Assembly: GCA_963766365.1 (NCBI GenBank)
Contig: CAVXZK010000005.1
Location: 1-64,000, forward strand
DNA length: 64,000 nucleotides
From: JALORV01 sp963766365
Lineage (GTDB): Bacteria > Pseudomonadota > Gammaproteobacteria > Burkholderiales > Burkholderiaceae_F
Direction: 5' to 3'
Below are positions 10,255 through 18,593 of this stretch, one piece after another. Each line of letters begins with the position of its first letter. Positions within the stretch are counted from its first letter, which is position 1. Made by a program: the position numbers and the translations under genes. Below the pieces are notes generated by a model. The model saw only the letters and a list, made by a program, of their open reading frames with translations. It was not told the origin of the DNA and ran no database searches.

Positions 10255-10301
10255 CCTCACCCTTCACCTCTCCCCGCTGGGGAGAGGGATGGGGTGAGGG
10301 G
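10255..10301. repeat. GC-rich nested palindrome
   Basis: CTCTCCCC at 10268-10275 pairs with GGGGAGAG at 10279-10286, and the outer arms CCTCACCC (10255-10262) and GGGTGAGG (10292-10299) pair as well. The element sits between the end of the minus-strand TPR gene and the start of the next minus-strand gene. No T run follows on either strand, so I call it a REP-like palindrome rather than a terminator. Only one copy is in the window. Confidence 0.55.
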
Positions 10302-10367
10302 AAAAGTCACCTATCTTTTATTTGTATTTGATGCCTCGCAACTCTGCTGCAGGGTCATTCACTCATC

Positions 10368-12146
10368 CTAAGAAGAAAGACCATACCGGGAGAGTGTTTT
10401 CCTGTACCGGGGGTTTAGCCTGGCCGCCTCCATAAGTTCCTCAATGCCCTGCTGGGTTCTATCCGATTCCATGTAGAGTATTCCCAGGTTATGATGCGCA
10501 GGCGCATAGTTTTTATTCTCCATGAGTGCACTTTTAAAGTAAAGGGCAGCTTTTTCTTTTTCTCCTAAGGTAACAGAAATAACCCCCAGGAGGTTGTCTA
10601 CCCTGCTTGGATGGGGAGCAGCGGGCCGTGCTTCCAGGAGCAGGCGAACAGCCTCATCCAATCTTCCCGTCTTTGCATATACCTCTCCTAAGCGTACCCT
10701 GACCGTGGCAGCATAGTGAGGGGAGAAATAAGAAGGGGCATATTGAAGGGCATGCTCAAATGCCCCGGCCGCTTTTTCCCACGCTTTCCTTTCCTGATAG
10801 AGGATGCCCAGATTATTATAGGTTGCATAAAAGTTTTTAACACCTTCAAAATACCGTTTGTTTTCCCGCTCCTCTGGTGGTACCGGTGCCATCGTGTTGA
10901 GTGTGCCTTCGAGGAAAATGAGCGGGTCCCTGTAGTCTGTATTCCTCCGCAGGGTTGTTCCCAGGTACAGAAAACTGACGACAACAAGTGTAAGGGTGAG
11001 GAGCGTGCGAGTTGCCCTGGGGGTGCTGACGCTTCCCCCCCATCCATTTTTGATAGCAAGGGGAAGCAGGAGACAAAACCCGACGGAAGGAAGGTAGAGA
11101 TAATTTTCCTTAGCCAGGTGGGGAAGCGTAATAATATTGAGGACGGGAAGCAAGGTGAGTCCAATCCAGCCAAGTGCAAAGCCCCAAAGGGAATTACGTC
11201 TTATGGAAAGCAGGAAAACTACTCCCCCTGCTAAACCTGTCCAGAAGAGCAGGGAGGTGAGAACATCCTCCCACAACCCCGGTATGACCAGATTACTGTA
11301 ATAACAGAGATGGAGCGGAAAAAAAAGTTTCTGCAGGTAGAAACCGCAGGTGATAAACACCAAACATCCCCTTTGCCACAAAGAGTGCCAGGCGGGGATG
11401 GCACTTCCGGAGGTTGTTACACCCACGGCTACCCCCCGTAGTATGAGGTAGAGCACCAGTGTCAGCACGAGGGAAAGACAGGGGGCGGTAAAATGTGAAT
11501 CTTTCCATGGGGTGTTTTCAGGTGACCGGCAGAACCAGTAGAGAATGAAAATGAGGGGGAGGGTGACCGCAATTTCCTTGCAGAGAAGTGCTACCAGATA
11601 GCACAGAGAGGCCCCTGCTATTTTCATCACGGGATAACGCTGGGCCTGGTGTCCGGAGGCACTCATGAGCAGGGTAAGCCCCCCCAGAAAAAAGAGGGCT
11701 GCCAGGATGTCTGTTCTTCCCATGATGTATGCAACGGAGTGTGTATGAACGGGATGCAGGGCGAAAAGGGTACTGCCAAGCAGTGCACACCAGGGAGTGG
11801 ATGTAAAAAGGCCGAGGAAAAGCTGATACACCAGGAGGGTAACAATGGTGTGCAAAATCATATTGGAGAAATGGTGACCTGCCGGGTTGAGTCCGTAGAG
11901 GTTGGCGTCAATACAATGGGAGAGAATGGTAACAGGACGGAAGTAAATGAAGGATTCGCCACCCAGTTTTCCCCAGTAATCCGAGGTAAAGGCGTTCTTA
12001 ACGGTATTTAAGCTACCAATGTGCTGATTTCTGAGGATAAATTGGCGATCTCCCGCCACGAAGTCATTGGGCAGGGTATTCCAGTAGACCCCCATGGATA
12101 TAAGAGTGAGGAAGATTAGTGAAGGGAGTTTCATAGTGTATTCCAT
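10368..12146 (-). CDS. TMTC-like integral membrane protein with C-terminal TPR repeats
   Basis: About 592 residues. About ten transmembrane helices make up the first two thirds, with signatures VYWNTLPNDFVAGDRQF, FRPVTILSHCIDANLYG, GHHFSNMILH and HPVHTHSVAYIMGRTD. TPR units follow near the end (NNLGILYQERKAWEKAAGAF, YAPAHHNLGILYMESDRTQ). The architecture is that of TMTC/PMT-type proteins, glycosyltransferases or glycan-pathway scaffolds. The usual DD of the first loop is GD here, so catalysis is doubtful. The frame is also open to ATG 12197, but TATAAT lies just before that codon. The starts at 12146 (AAAAGG ahead) or 12134 are therefore more likely. It is a paralogue of the protein at 14174-16211. 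Confidence 0.75.
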   Translation of the reverse strand: MEYTMKLPSLIFLTLISMGVYWNTLPNDFVAGDRQFILRNQHIGSLNTVKNAFTSDYWGKLGGESFIYFRPVTILSHCIDANLYGLNPAGHHFSNMILHTIVTLLVYQLFLGLFTSTPWCALLGSTLFALHPVHTHSVAYIMGRTDILAALFFLGGLTLLMSASGHQAQRYPVMKIAGASLCYLVALLCKEIAVTLPLIFILYWFCRSPENTPWKDSHFTAPCLSLVLTLVLYLILRGVAVGVTTSGSAIPAWHSLWQRGCLVFITCGFYLQKLFFPLHLCYYSNLVIPGLWEDVLTSLLFWTGLAGGVVFLLSIRRNSLWGFALGWIGLTLLPVLNIITLPHLAKENYLYLPSVGFCLLLPLAIKNGWGGSVSTPRATRTLLTLTLVVVSFLYLGTTLRRNTDYRDPLIFLEGTLNTMAPVPPEERENKRYFEGVKNFYATYNNLGILYQERKAWEKAAGAFEHALQYAPSYFSPHYAATVRVRLGEVYAKTGRLDEAVRLLLEARPAAPHPSRVDNLLGVISVTLGEKEKAALYFKSALMENKNYAPAHHNLGILYMESDRTQQGIEELMEAARLNPRYRKTLSRYGLSS

Positions 12147-12330
12147 CGACCTTTTAGACAATAACTTGATTGAAAAAACACACATAAACACTTTCATCGA
12201 TTATAGGGAGGGAAGCAATTATCCCTAAAGTTGTTTTGTGAGAGGACGAATAGGAATGAAGGGGATTAGGGGGGAACATCCCCTCCATGCCCTGCCACTA
12301 GTAATTATTAAAATTACCGATAGTTATTAT

Positions 12331-14061
12331 ATGGATCACGCGGGAGAAAAGAGACAGCCCAGTTATATGCTCCGGTTGCGCCAGCACTGTATCAGGACAC
12401 TCTTGTTTACTTCCTGTACCGCAGCGCAGCGCTTGCTGTTTTTCCGGTGCTTTTCTACCTGGTTATTTTTTGCATCTACACCTATCCATTAGTCCTTGAT
12501 TTTTCGACCCATTTTTTTGCGGATCAGGGTGATGGATTGCAAAATGTGTGGAACATCTGGTGGGTAAATAAAGCGGTCACCCAGATGCACCAGTTGCCAT
12601 GGCACACGTCCTATCTGCATTATCCAAACGGTGTTTCACTGCTCGGCAGTACCCTCAATCCCTTCAATGGATGTATGGGAATAGTGCTGTCACCCTTTCT
12701 CACATTGGTCGAGACACATAATTGTATTGTCATATTTTCTTTTGTTGTTGGCGGCGTTACAACCTTCTGGCTGGCATACTACCTGACGGGGTCATACTGG
12801 GCCAGTATACTGGGGGGGTTCATATTTACCTTTTCAAATTATCACTTTGCCCACGCCGAAGGCCATTTGCAGCTGGTATCCCTGGAATGGATTCCTCTCT
12901 TTGCGCTCTGCTGGTATGTCCTGCTCACCCGGCCCGGCATTCCCATGGCTGTTGCTTCGGCAGCAACACTCGTTGCAGTGATGCTCTGCGATTACTACTA
13001 CTTTTTCTACTGTGTTGTGACGGGGATCTTGATGACTGTCTGGTATGGTGTAAAAGAGGGGGATTGCCTTTTCTTCCTCAAGAGGAAACATCTGGTTCCC
13101 GTCGGGGTTTTTGTCGCCCTTGTTGTCATAACGGCAGGTCCCCTGGTGTTCTCTCTTCTGCTTTTGAATGCACGGGATCCTCTCCTGGGATTTCATTCAC
13201 CGGTAAAAAGTTCCCTGGATCTCCTGGCACCCCTCATTCCCGGCGGGCACTGGTACTTTGCCCCGTTAACGGAACCCTTCTGGTCCCGCCTGACGGTCAA
13301 TATACACGAGAGCAGTGTTCATATGGGTGTATCGGTCCTCTTTGTGCTTACCTATGTCTGGCTGAGAGAAGAGGGGAGTGCCGGGTTAAAGTCTCCGCTT
13401 CTGGTATGGTGCCCTCCTCTTCTTTGGGGTAATGAGCCTGGGGCCTGTATTGCATATATGGGGCCGGGAGATACCGTTCATCAGACTTCCCTATGCATTG
13501 CTGGAAAATCTATTCCCGCCGCCTTAAACTGTCAGGTGCACCGGTGCGCATGATGGTCATGGTTATGCTCAGCTCTGCGGTTATCTGTGCCAGTGGTTTT
13601 AAGATGCTCTTTCGGGCATCACCGGGTAAACGGTGGCTTGTGCTGCTCTTACTGGTGCTGCTCGTGACAGAGTATCTGCCCAAACCAATGCCGGCTTCTC
13701 AGCCCCCTGTCCCCCCTATGTGAGAATTTTGAAAACCTTACCGGATGATGGGGGCATTATTGATGTGGTGAGCAGGCCGGCCCGGGCACTCTACTTTCAA
13801 ACGATTCACGAAAAACCGGTGGCATTTGGTTATGTGGCCAGAATTCCCACAAGTGTCCGTGAGGAAGAGCGCACCGTAAAGCGGCTGGTTCGGGATAAAG
13901 ACTACAGGACGCTTTTTTGTGGTTACCGTTTTAAGTATCTGGTCGCCCATGCCGGAGAAGAGGTCCCAGGCGACGATCCTTCCATGGGCCTCCTCTATCA
14001 GGATAGTAGTGTAGCCATTTACGATCTGGCGTCATCTGGGGTGTGTGCCAATGGCATATGA
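12331..14061 (+). pseudogene. multi-pass membrane protein, GT-C-like, several frameshifts
   Basis: A long hydrophobic protein of about 575 residues is recovered by shifting frame near 12410-12440, 13425, 13525 and 13700. Recognisable parts are DQGDGLQNVWNIWWVNKA, LHYPNGVSLLGSTLNPFNG, a helix-rich core with TFSNYHFAHAEGHLQLVSLEWIP, and a soluble tail (YVRILKTLPDDGGIIDV to IYDLASSGV). The pattern of periplasmic loop, PNG motif and HLQLVSLEWIP is common in large bacterial membrane glycosyltransferase-like proteins with no assigned substrate. The start could be ATG 12331 or ATG 12367. It is divergent from the TPR gene, with 184 bases between them, and is followed by a second TPR gene. Confidence 0.6.
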
Positions 14062-14173
14062 CGGCAGGGAACGCGGGACAGCCCACGTTTGGATGTGATG
14101 GATTCGGATGTAGGGCATGACAATTGCTTTATAAGAAGAAAAATACCCGATTTAGTTGAGTAGAATCTCACTT

Positions 14174-16211
14174 ATGACACTATTTACCAAAGATACAACG
14201 CAGAGCCCTCTTATGTACCTGGCAGTGATTTTCCTTGTCACCTTCGGCATCTACTGGAATTCACTCCAGGGTGGTTTTATCTGGGATGACCGGGGGCTTA
14301 TTATTGAACATGCCGACTACCTCAATGATTGGAAAAATCTTTTTACGGTCTTTACCCAACCATTTTTTGGGGACACTCCTTTTTACGGCCCGTACTCATA
14401 GGATCCTTCATTGCCGATTACCAGCTGTGGGGCTCGCATCCCTTCGGGTATCACTTTTCCAATGTGCTGGTGCATGCACTGAATGGTTGTATGGTCTACC
14501 TGTTGGCTTTTTCCCTCTTCAAAGAGAGATCCGTTGCCTTCATTGCAGGCGTGCTCTTTGCCACCCACCCCATCCAGACTGAAGCAGTGGCATGGATCAG
14601 CGGCAGAAACGATGTGCTCCTTACCTTTTTTTCCCTGCTCACCATACTCCTCTATCTTCGCTGGCGCAGCAGTCCTGCGGGGGAAAGAGCGCTCGCTTAT
14701 CTATCCCGGTTTCCTGGTGAGCTACTGCTGTGTGCTTTTGACGAAGGAAAGCGGGATTATCGTACTCGTGCTGATTATGCTGGTAGATTATTGTTTCCCC
14801 GGTACTCTTCAGGGTCCGTGGAAAGGAAGAGGAAAAGTCTATCTTCCGCTTATAGTGATCACTCTTCTCTATTTCTCGGTAAGGACGGGTGTTTTGGGGA
14901 GCTCCGGTATAGAAACGGGTGGACAGGGTTTTATCCCGCTCTTCTTAGGGATGACAGGTACCTATACCTACTACGGTAAAATGCTGCTACTCCCCCTTGT
15001 GCAGAGTGCCAGTCCAGTGCTTCCCTCCCTTACTTCTTTCAAAGACCCCGTATGCAGTGCTTCCCTGTTGTTTGTCGCATCCCTGGTGGTCATTACTGTT
15101 TTGTGCTGGAGACGTTTCCGGGAACTCTCATTCATTCTCCTGTGGATTGTGGTGGCGCTTATTCCCGTTTCCGGTATTGTACCCCTCACCGTTCCAGCCC
15201 TGGAACACCGCCTCTATCTGTCAAGTGTTTGTTTTAGTATGCTGGTACCGCTGCTGCTCTACAGGGGTTCTCTCCTCAGCAATGACGGAAAATTCTCCCC
15301 GGGGGCCCGGAAGATGACCCCCCTCATTGTCCTGCTCCTCATTTTCGTCTATTCCGTAAAGACGGTTACGAGGAATAGTGTCTGGAGTGATGAACGCCAT
15401 TTTTGGGTGCATACCGTTAGCCACCAGCCCCGTTCTGCTTGTGCACACAATAATTTAGGAATTGTCCATGCCAAGGAGGGACGGTACCGGGAGGCGATTC
15501 AGGCATTTGAAAAGGCCCTGTCTTTACATGGTGCACAGCAGGCAGTAGTGCACCAGTGTAAACAAACCAAGGTATACAACAACCTGGGTAGAACCTACTA
15601 CACCATGCTCGAGGAGTCTCTAGCACCTGTTGCATCCGGTGCTTCCCGTGAGTCCGGGAAAGGTGAGAGAGAGATACTGTATCAGAAAAGCTTGCACTGC
15701 TATGAGAAGGCCCTTCAGGCGAGCCCTGACAATGGTGAGGCGCATAACAACCTCGGTGATCTTCACTACCTGATGCACTCCTACCACATCTGCTGAAGAA
15801 GAGTACCGGAGAGCGGTGCAGTTTAATCCCTCCTATGCAGAAGCCCATAATAACCTGGGTGTGATCCACCTTGAAAAAAAGCGCTATCACGAGGCAGAAA
15901 AGGAATTCATAAAGGCACTGGAAGTGAAACCGCATTTTTTAGAAGCACGCAACAACCTGGCCCTGGTATACATGCAGGTAGGACTCTATCATAGGGCGTT
16001 ACAGGCATTGCAAGAGGTAGTGCGGCTAGTGCCATCTAATGCCGAGGTGCATTTTAATCTGGCCCTCCTCTATGTGCGCGGATTTAAAGACAGGGAGAAG
16101 GGGAGCTACCACTTAAACGAGAGCCTGAGGCTTAAACCCGCCCACGTGCGCGCCAGGGCGATGCGAGATGATCTTGCACGTCTCGTCTCTGCTGAAATCC
16201 TGGAGCATTAG
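14174..16211 (+). pseudogene. TMTC-like membrane protein with TPR repeats, three frameshifts
   Basis: This second member of the family at 10368-12146 has about 680 residues after correction. Its N-terminal loop reads FIWDDRGLIIEH, keeping the DD pair its paralogue lacks. Then come GYHFSNVLVHALNGCMVYLL, ATHPIQTEAVAWISGRNDVL and a helix bundle. At least four TPR units follow (CAHNNLGIVHAKEGRYREAI, KVYNNLGRTYY, AEAHNNLGVIHLEKKRYHEA, LEARNNLALVYMQVGLYHRA). Shifts lie near 14386 (T run), 14680 (G run) and 15785. I prefer ATG 14174 to the upstream TTG 14156. Its position next to the pilin gene is the main clue to its role. Confidence 0.72.
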
Positions 16212-16369
16212 CGCTTGTCATTCCTGTATAAGGTATGTTCATCGGTGATTACAATAATTGTCACTCGGGTGTTAAATAGTGTCACTTTTGCAAGGTTTCT
16301 ACCGCTCAAAAAAAAGGGTCCCGAATAATTATCTCTATATATTAAGCCGTTACGGCGCGCAGGGATTTT
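16212..16369. other. intergenic stretch upstream of the pilin promoter
   Basis: I see no credible gene here. A short minus-strand open frame (16208-16402) lacks any family similarity and overlaps the pilin promoter. An A-rich run follows the 3-prime end of the TPR gene, without a clean terminator stem. Confidence 0.4.
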
Positions 16370-16385
16370 TGGCATGTATGTTGCT
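16370..16385 (+). promoter_or_regulatory. sigma-54 (RpoN) promoter of the pilin gene
   Basis: TGGCATGTATGTTGCT matches the -24/-12 consensus TGGCACRNNNNTTGCW at 15 of 16 positions, with GG at 16371-16372 and GC at 16383-16384 in correct spacing. The start site would be near 16396, giving a leader of about 105 bases. PilA-type genes in many bacteria are RpoN-dependent, and a sigma-54 activator with its kinase is encoded at 4380-7490 in the same segment. Confidence 0.75.
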
Positions 16386-16500
16386 AATCCTAAAGACAAC
16401 AATTGATAAAAACTAAATATGGAAAGGAAGGAGGTGAAGGTACTTTACACATTCAACGAGTCAACCACATTGTTCACTAATCTAAAAGGAGGTTTTTGTT

Positions 16501-17010
16501 ATGCTGTCTAAAATGAGAATGAGAAAAGAGAAAGGTTTTACCCTGATCGAATTAATGATCGTTGTTGCCATCATCGGTATTCTGGCCGCTATTGCTGTAC
16601 CTAATTTTATTGCGTACAGAAATAAGTCCAGAGTCGCATCATGTGTGTCGACTACCGAGTCAATCAGAGCCGGAATGGCAGGATTTGCAGCTGATTCCAT
16701 GGGTAATGTATTTCCCCTTGAGTCAGATTTTGCAACCTGGGACGGGCTGCGCAGCTCTATGATGCAAAATGGTGTTACCCTGAAGGGTTCACCCATCGAC
16801 CAGAATTATCAGCCTGGTTTTACCTATCAAACCTTTGATTCAGACGGCGAGCCCCCTGATGATGATTACTATTTTATCTTCAGGGTAAATGGTGTGCCCA
16901 ACACGCTTACCGGTTCCCAGATTGAGGTAAGACCTTCCGATGATTCAGAGGCAGACCTATTAATCGTGGCGGGGATAAGCTCCTCTGGTGAGCTGTACCC
17001 GATGCAATAG
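16501..17010 (+). CDS. type IV pilin-like / pseudopilin protein
   Basis: This 169-residue protein has a class III signal: a short basic leader MLSKMRMRKEKG, cleavage after G12, then mature FTLIELMIVVAIIGILAAIA with the conserved Glu at mature position 5. The globular domain is acidic with two cysteines not placed as a classical C-terminal disulphide loop, so it may be a major pilin or a secretion pseudopilin. A perfect AAAGGAGG precedes the ATG. The gene stands alone, flanked by a sigma-54-type promoter and a strong terminator. That fits a highly expressed monocistronic pilin. Confidence 0.88.
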   Translation: MLSKMRMRKEKGFTLIELMIVVAIIGILAAIAVPNFIAYRNKSRVASCVSTTESIRAGMAGFAADSMGNVFPLESDFATWDGLRSSMMQNGVTLKGSPIDQNYQPGFTYQTFDSDGEPPDDDYYFIFRVNGVPNTLTGSQIEVRPSDDSEADLLIVAGISSSGELYPMQ

Positions 17011-17011
17011 T

Positions 17012-17040
17012 AAAGGAGGCCATTGTGCCTCCTTTTTTTT
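17012..17040 (+). terminator. intrinsic terminator of the pilin gene
   Basis: Perfect 9-bp stem AAAGGAGGC (17012-17020) with GCCTCCTTT (17027-17035), a six-base loop and a T run to 17040, starting one base after the pilin stop codon. Confidence 0.92.
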
Positions 17041-17350
17041 GTCCTGAAAGCGGGGGCCCTTACCACTCGCCGGGGTAATGTATGGCCCGGGCGGTGTACT
17101 GCTAGGGTCAGTGATAGCGCTCTACAGGGACGAGAGGGATATACATCCCTTGATTTTTCTTTGCAATGCGCTAAAAATTACTTATGATAGGAGTGATTTC
17201 ACACGATGAGAGGTATAATAGGCATCCCATTTAAACTTTTCTGTGGTTTCGATTGCACCCACCTTCTGGTCGTTAATGGGGTTGACCGTAGCAGCCGGAA
17301 GGATAGACATGATGAAAAATAAATGTAAAAACTGAAAAACTAGAAAAACA
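17041..17350. other. gene-free stretch after the pilin
   Basis: No convincing coding frame. A small hairpin, AGGGAT at 17135-17140 with ATCCCT at 17145-17150, is followed by a short T-rich stretch and could be a weak terminator. The region becomes A-rich towards the inverted repeat. Confidence 0.4.
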
Positions 17351-17483
17351 GACAGGATTAACAGGATAAACAGGATGAAAAACTGAAGAATAAAAACCTA
17401 AAACATGAAACAGCATTAAAGAAAGTTTGAATTAACCTGTCTAGCAATTTTTTTATTATCCTGTACATCCTGTTAATCCTGTC
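17351..17483. repeat. 26-base inverted repeat flanking an AT-rich spacer, upstream of the GxxExxY gene
   Basis: The left arm at 17351-17376 is built of three ACAGGAT units (GACAGGATTAACAGGAT, then AAACAGGAT). The right arm at 17458-17483 is its reverse complement, with 24 of 26 positions matching. The spacer is 81 bases. The right arm ends about 20 bases before the GxxExxY start codon. It could form a long hairpin or be the remnant of a small repeat family. Confidence 0.8.
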
Positions 17484-17503
17484 AAAATTAGGATAGAAGA
17501 TAA

Positions 17504-17777
17504 ATGGAACATAAAGAGCTGACAGAAAAAATTATCGGCTGTGCCTACGCTGTTTATAATAAAATGGGTTTTGGTTTTCTGGAGAGTGTATATGAAAAAT
17601 GTATGCTTATAGAACTGCGTAAAGCAGGCTTTAATGCAGAATCACAAAAACCGATTACAGTCTACTATGACAATGAAAATGTAGGTCATTTTCTAGCCGA
17701 TATTGTAGTAGATGGGACAATTATTTTAGAGCTGAAGTCGGTAAGGAGAATTGCAGAAGCCCATGAAGTGCAGTTAG
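17504..17777 (+). CDS. GxxExxY family protein, truncated at the junction
   Basis: The first 91 residues are intact and typical: LTEKIIGCAYAVYNKMGFGFLESVYEKCM (the GxxExxY motif is GFLESVY), KPITVYYDNENVGHFLADIVV and ILELKSVRRIAEAHEVQL. Full-length members continue with an NYLKATG-like segment to about 125 residues. Here the sequence switches after HEVQL into infB. These small proteins have a restriction-endonuclease-like core, and their role is unknown. The frame stays open to 18160, but everything after 17777 is out-of-frame infB sequence. Confidence 0.85.
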
Positions 17778-17785
17778 GCCCGCGA
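17770..17785. other. junction of two unrelated genomes (probable assembly chimera)
   Basis: Up to about 17776 the sequence encodes the GxxExxY protein. From 17778 another frame encodes AREIALYRQGKFRD, the interior of a betaproteobacterial IF-2. Both genes are cut mid-domain at the same point, and base composition and codon use change abruptly. There is no transposon end, att site or duplicated target at the join. Confidence 0.9.
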
Positions 17786-18500
17786 GATCGCGCTTTACCG
17801 CCAGGGCAAGTTCCGCGACACCAAGCTGGCCAAGCAGCAGGCTGCGAAGCTCGAGAACATGTTCGAGGGCATCGGCGAGGGTGCTGCGCGCACGCTGCCG
17901 CTGATCATCAAGGCCGACGTGCAGGGCTCGCAGGAGGCGCTGACGCACGCGCTGACGAAGCTTTCGACCGACGAGGTCAAGGTGCAGGTCGTGCACGCGC
18001 AGGTCGGCGGCATCACGGAGAGCGACGTCAACCTCGCGCTGGCGTCGAAGGCCGTCATCATCGGCTTCAACGTGCGTGCCGACGTTTCGGCGCGCAAGCT
18101 GGCCGAAGGCAATGGCATCGACATCCGCTACTACAACATCATCTACGACGCCGTCGATGACGTGAAGGCCGCCCTGTCGGGTCTGCTGGCGCCGGAGCAG
18201 CGCGAACAGGTGCTGGGAATGGTCGAGATCCGCCAGATCTTCCGCGTGCCGAAGATCGGCGCGGTGGCAGGCTGCATGGTGCTCGACGGTGTGGTCAAGC
18301 GCACGGCAAGTGCGCGCCTGTTGCGCGACAACGTCGTGATCTGGACCGGCGAGCTCGATTCGCTGAAACGCTTCAAGGATGACGTCAAGGAAGTGAAGGC
18401 GGGGTTCGAGTGCGGCCTGAGCCTGAAGGGCTACGACGACATCAAGGAAGCCGATCAACTGGAGATCTTCGAGGTCCAGGAAGTCGCTCGGACACTGTAA
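17778..18500 (+). CDS. infB: translation initiation factor IF-2, C-terminal part only
   Basis: About 240 residues remain of a protein normally near 900. They begin AREIALYRQGKFRD and continue LPLIIKADVQGSQEAL, STDEVKVQVVHAQVGGITESD, GFNVRADVSARKLAE and GCMVLDGVVKRTASARLLRDN, ending in EVQEVARTL. This covers domain IF2 III and the fMet-tRNA-binding C-terminal domain. The GTPase domain lies beyond the junction and is missing. There is no genuine start codon. It is followed by rbfA and truB in the usual bacterial order. Confidence 0.93.
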   Translation, partial: AREIALYRQGKFRDTKLAKQQAAKLENMFEGIGEGAARTLPLIIKADVQGSQEALTHALTKLSTDEVKVQVVHAQVGGITESDVNLALASKAVIIGFNVRADVSARKLAEGNGIDIRYYNIIYDAVDDVKAALSGLLAPEQREQVLGMVEIRQIFRVPKIGAVAGCMVLDGVVKRTASARLLRDNVVIWTGELDSLKRFKDDVKEVKAGFECGLSLKGYDDIKEADQLEIFEVQEVARTL

Positions 18501-18506
18501 GAGTTC

Positions 18507-18534
18507 GGGCGAAAGTTGAAACCTACTTTCGCCC
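18507..18534 (+). terminator. hairpin after infB, without T run
   Basis: Perfect 10-bp stem GGGCGAAAGT (18507-18516) with ACTTTCGCCC (18525-18534), six bases after the infB stop. It lacks a T run and may protect the 3-prime end or act with the second hairpin just downstream. Confidence 0.5.
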
Positions 18535-18545
18535 GCTCGAGTTTG

Positions 18546-18579
18546 AAAAAGTTCGCTGGCGGAGCCAGTCGAACTTTTT
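18546..18579 (+). terminator. intrinsic terminator between infB and rbfA
   Basis: The arm AAAAAGTTCGCTGGC (18546-18560) pairs with GCCAG and CGAACTTTTT (18564-18579), with one bulged T and a GGA loop. A T run ends the stem. The A/T symmetry means it could act on both strands. Its position inside the infB-rbfA cluster suggests partial uncoupling of rbfA from infB. Confidence 0.7.
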
Positions 18580-18593
18580 GATGGCAACGGCAG

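Noticed and set aside
16208..16402. 64-residue minus-strand frame upstream of the pilin
   Set aside because: Covers the sigma-54-type promoter, lacks a ribosome-binding site and resembles nothing known.
17351..17483. CRISPR-like direct repeats
   Set aside because: The units are 7 bases, arranged as an inverted pair with no regular spacers. No cas genes occur in the window.
17504..18160. 218-residue fusion of a GxxExxY protein to an Arg/Gly-rich tail
   Set aside because: The tail after residue 91 is infB sequence read in the wrong frame, created by the chimeric join.
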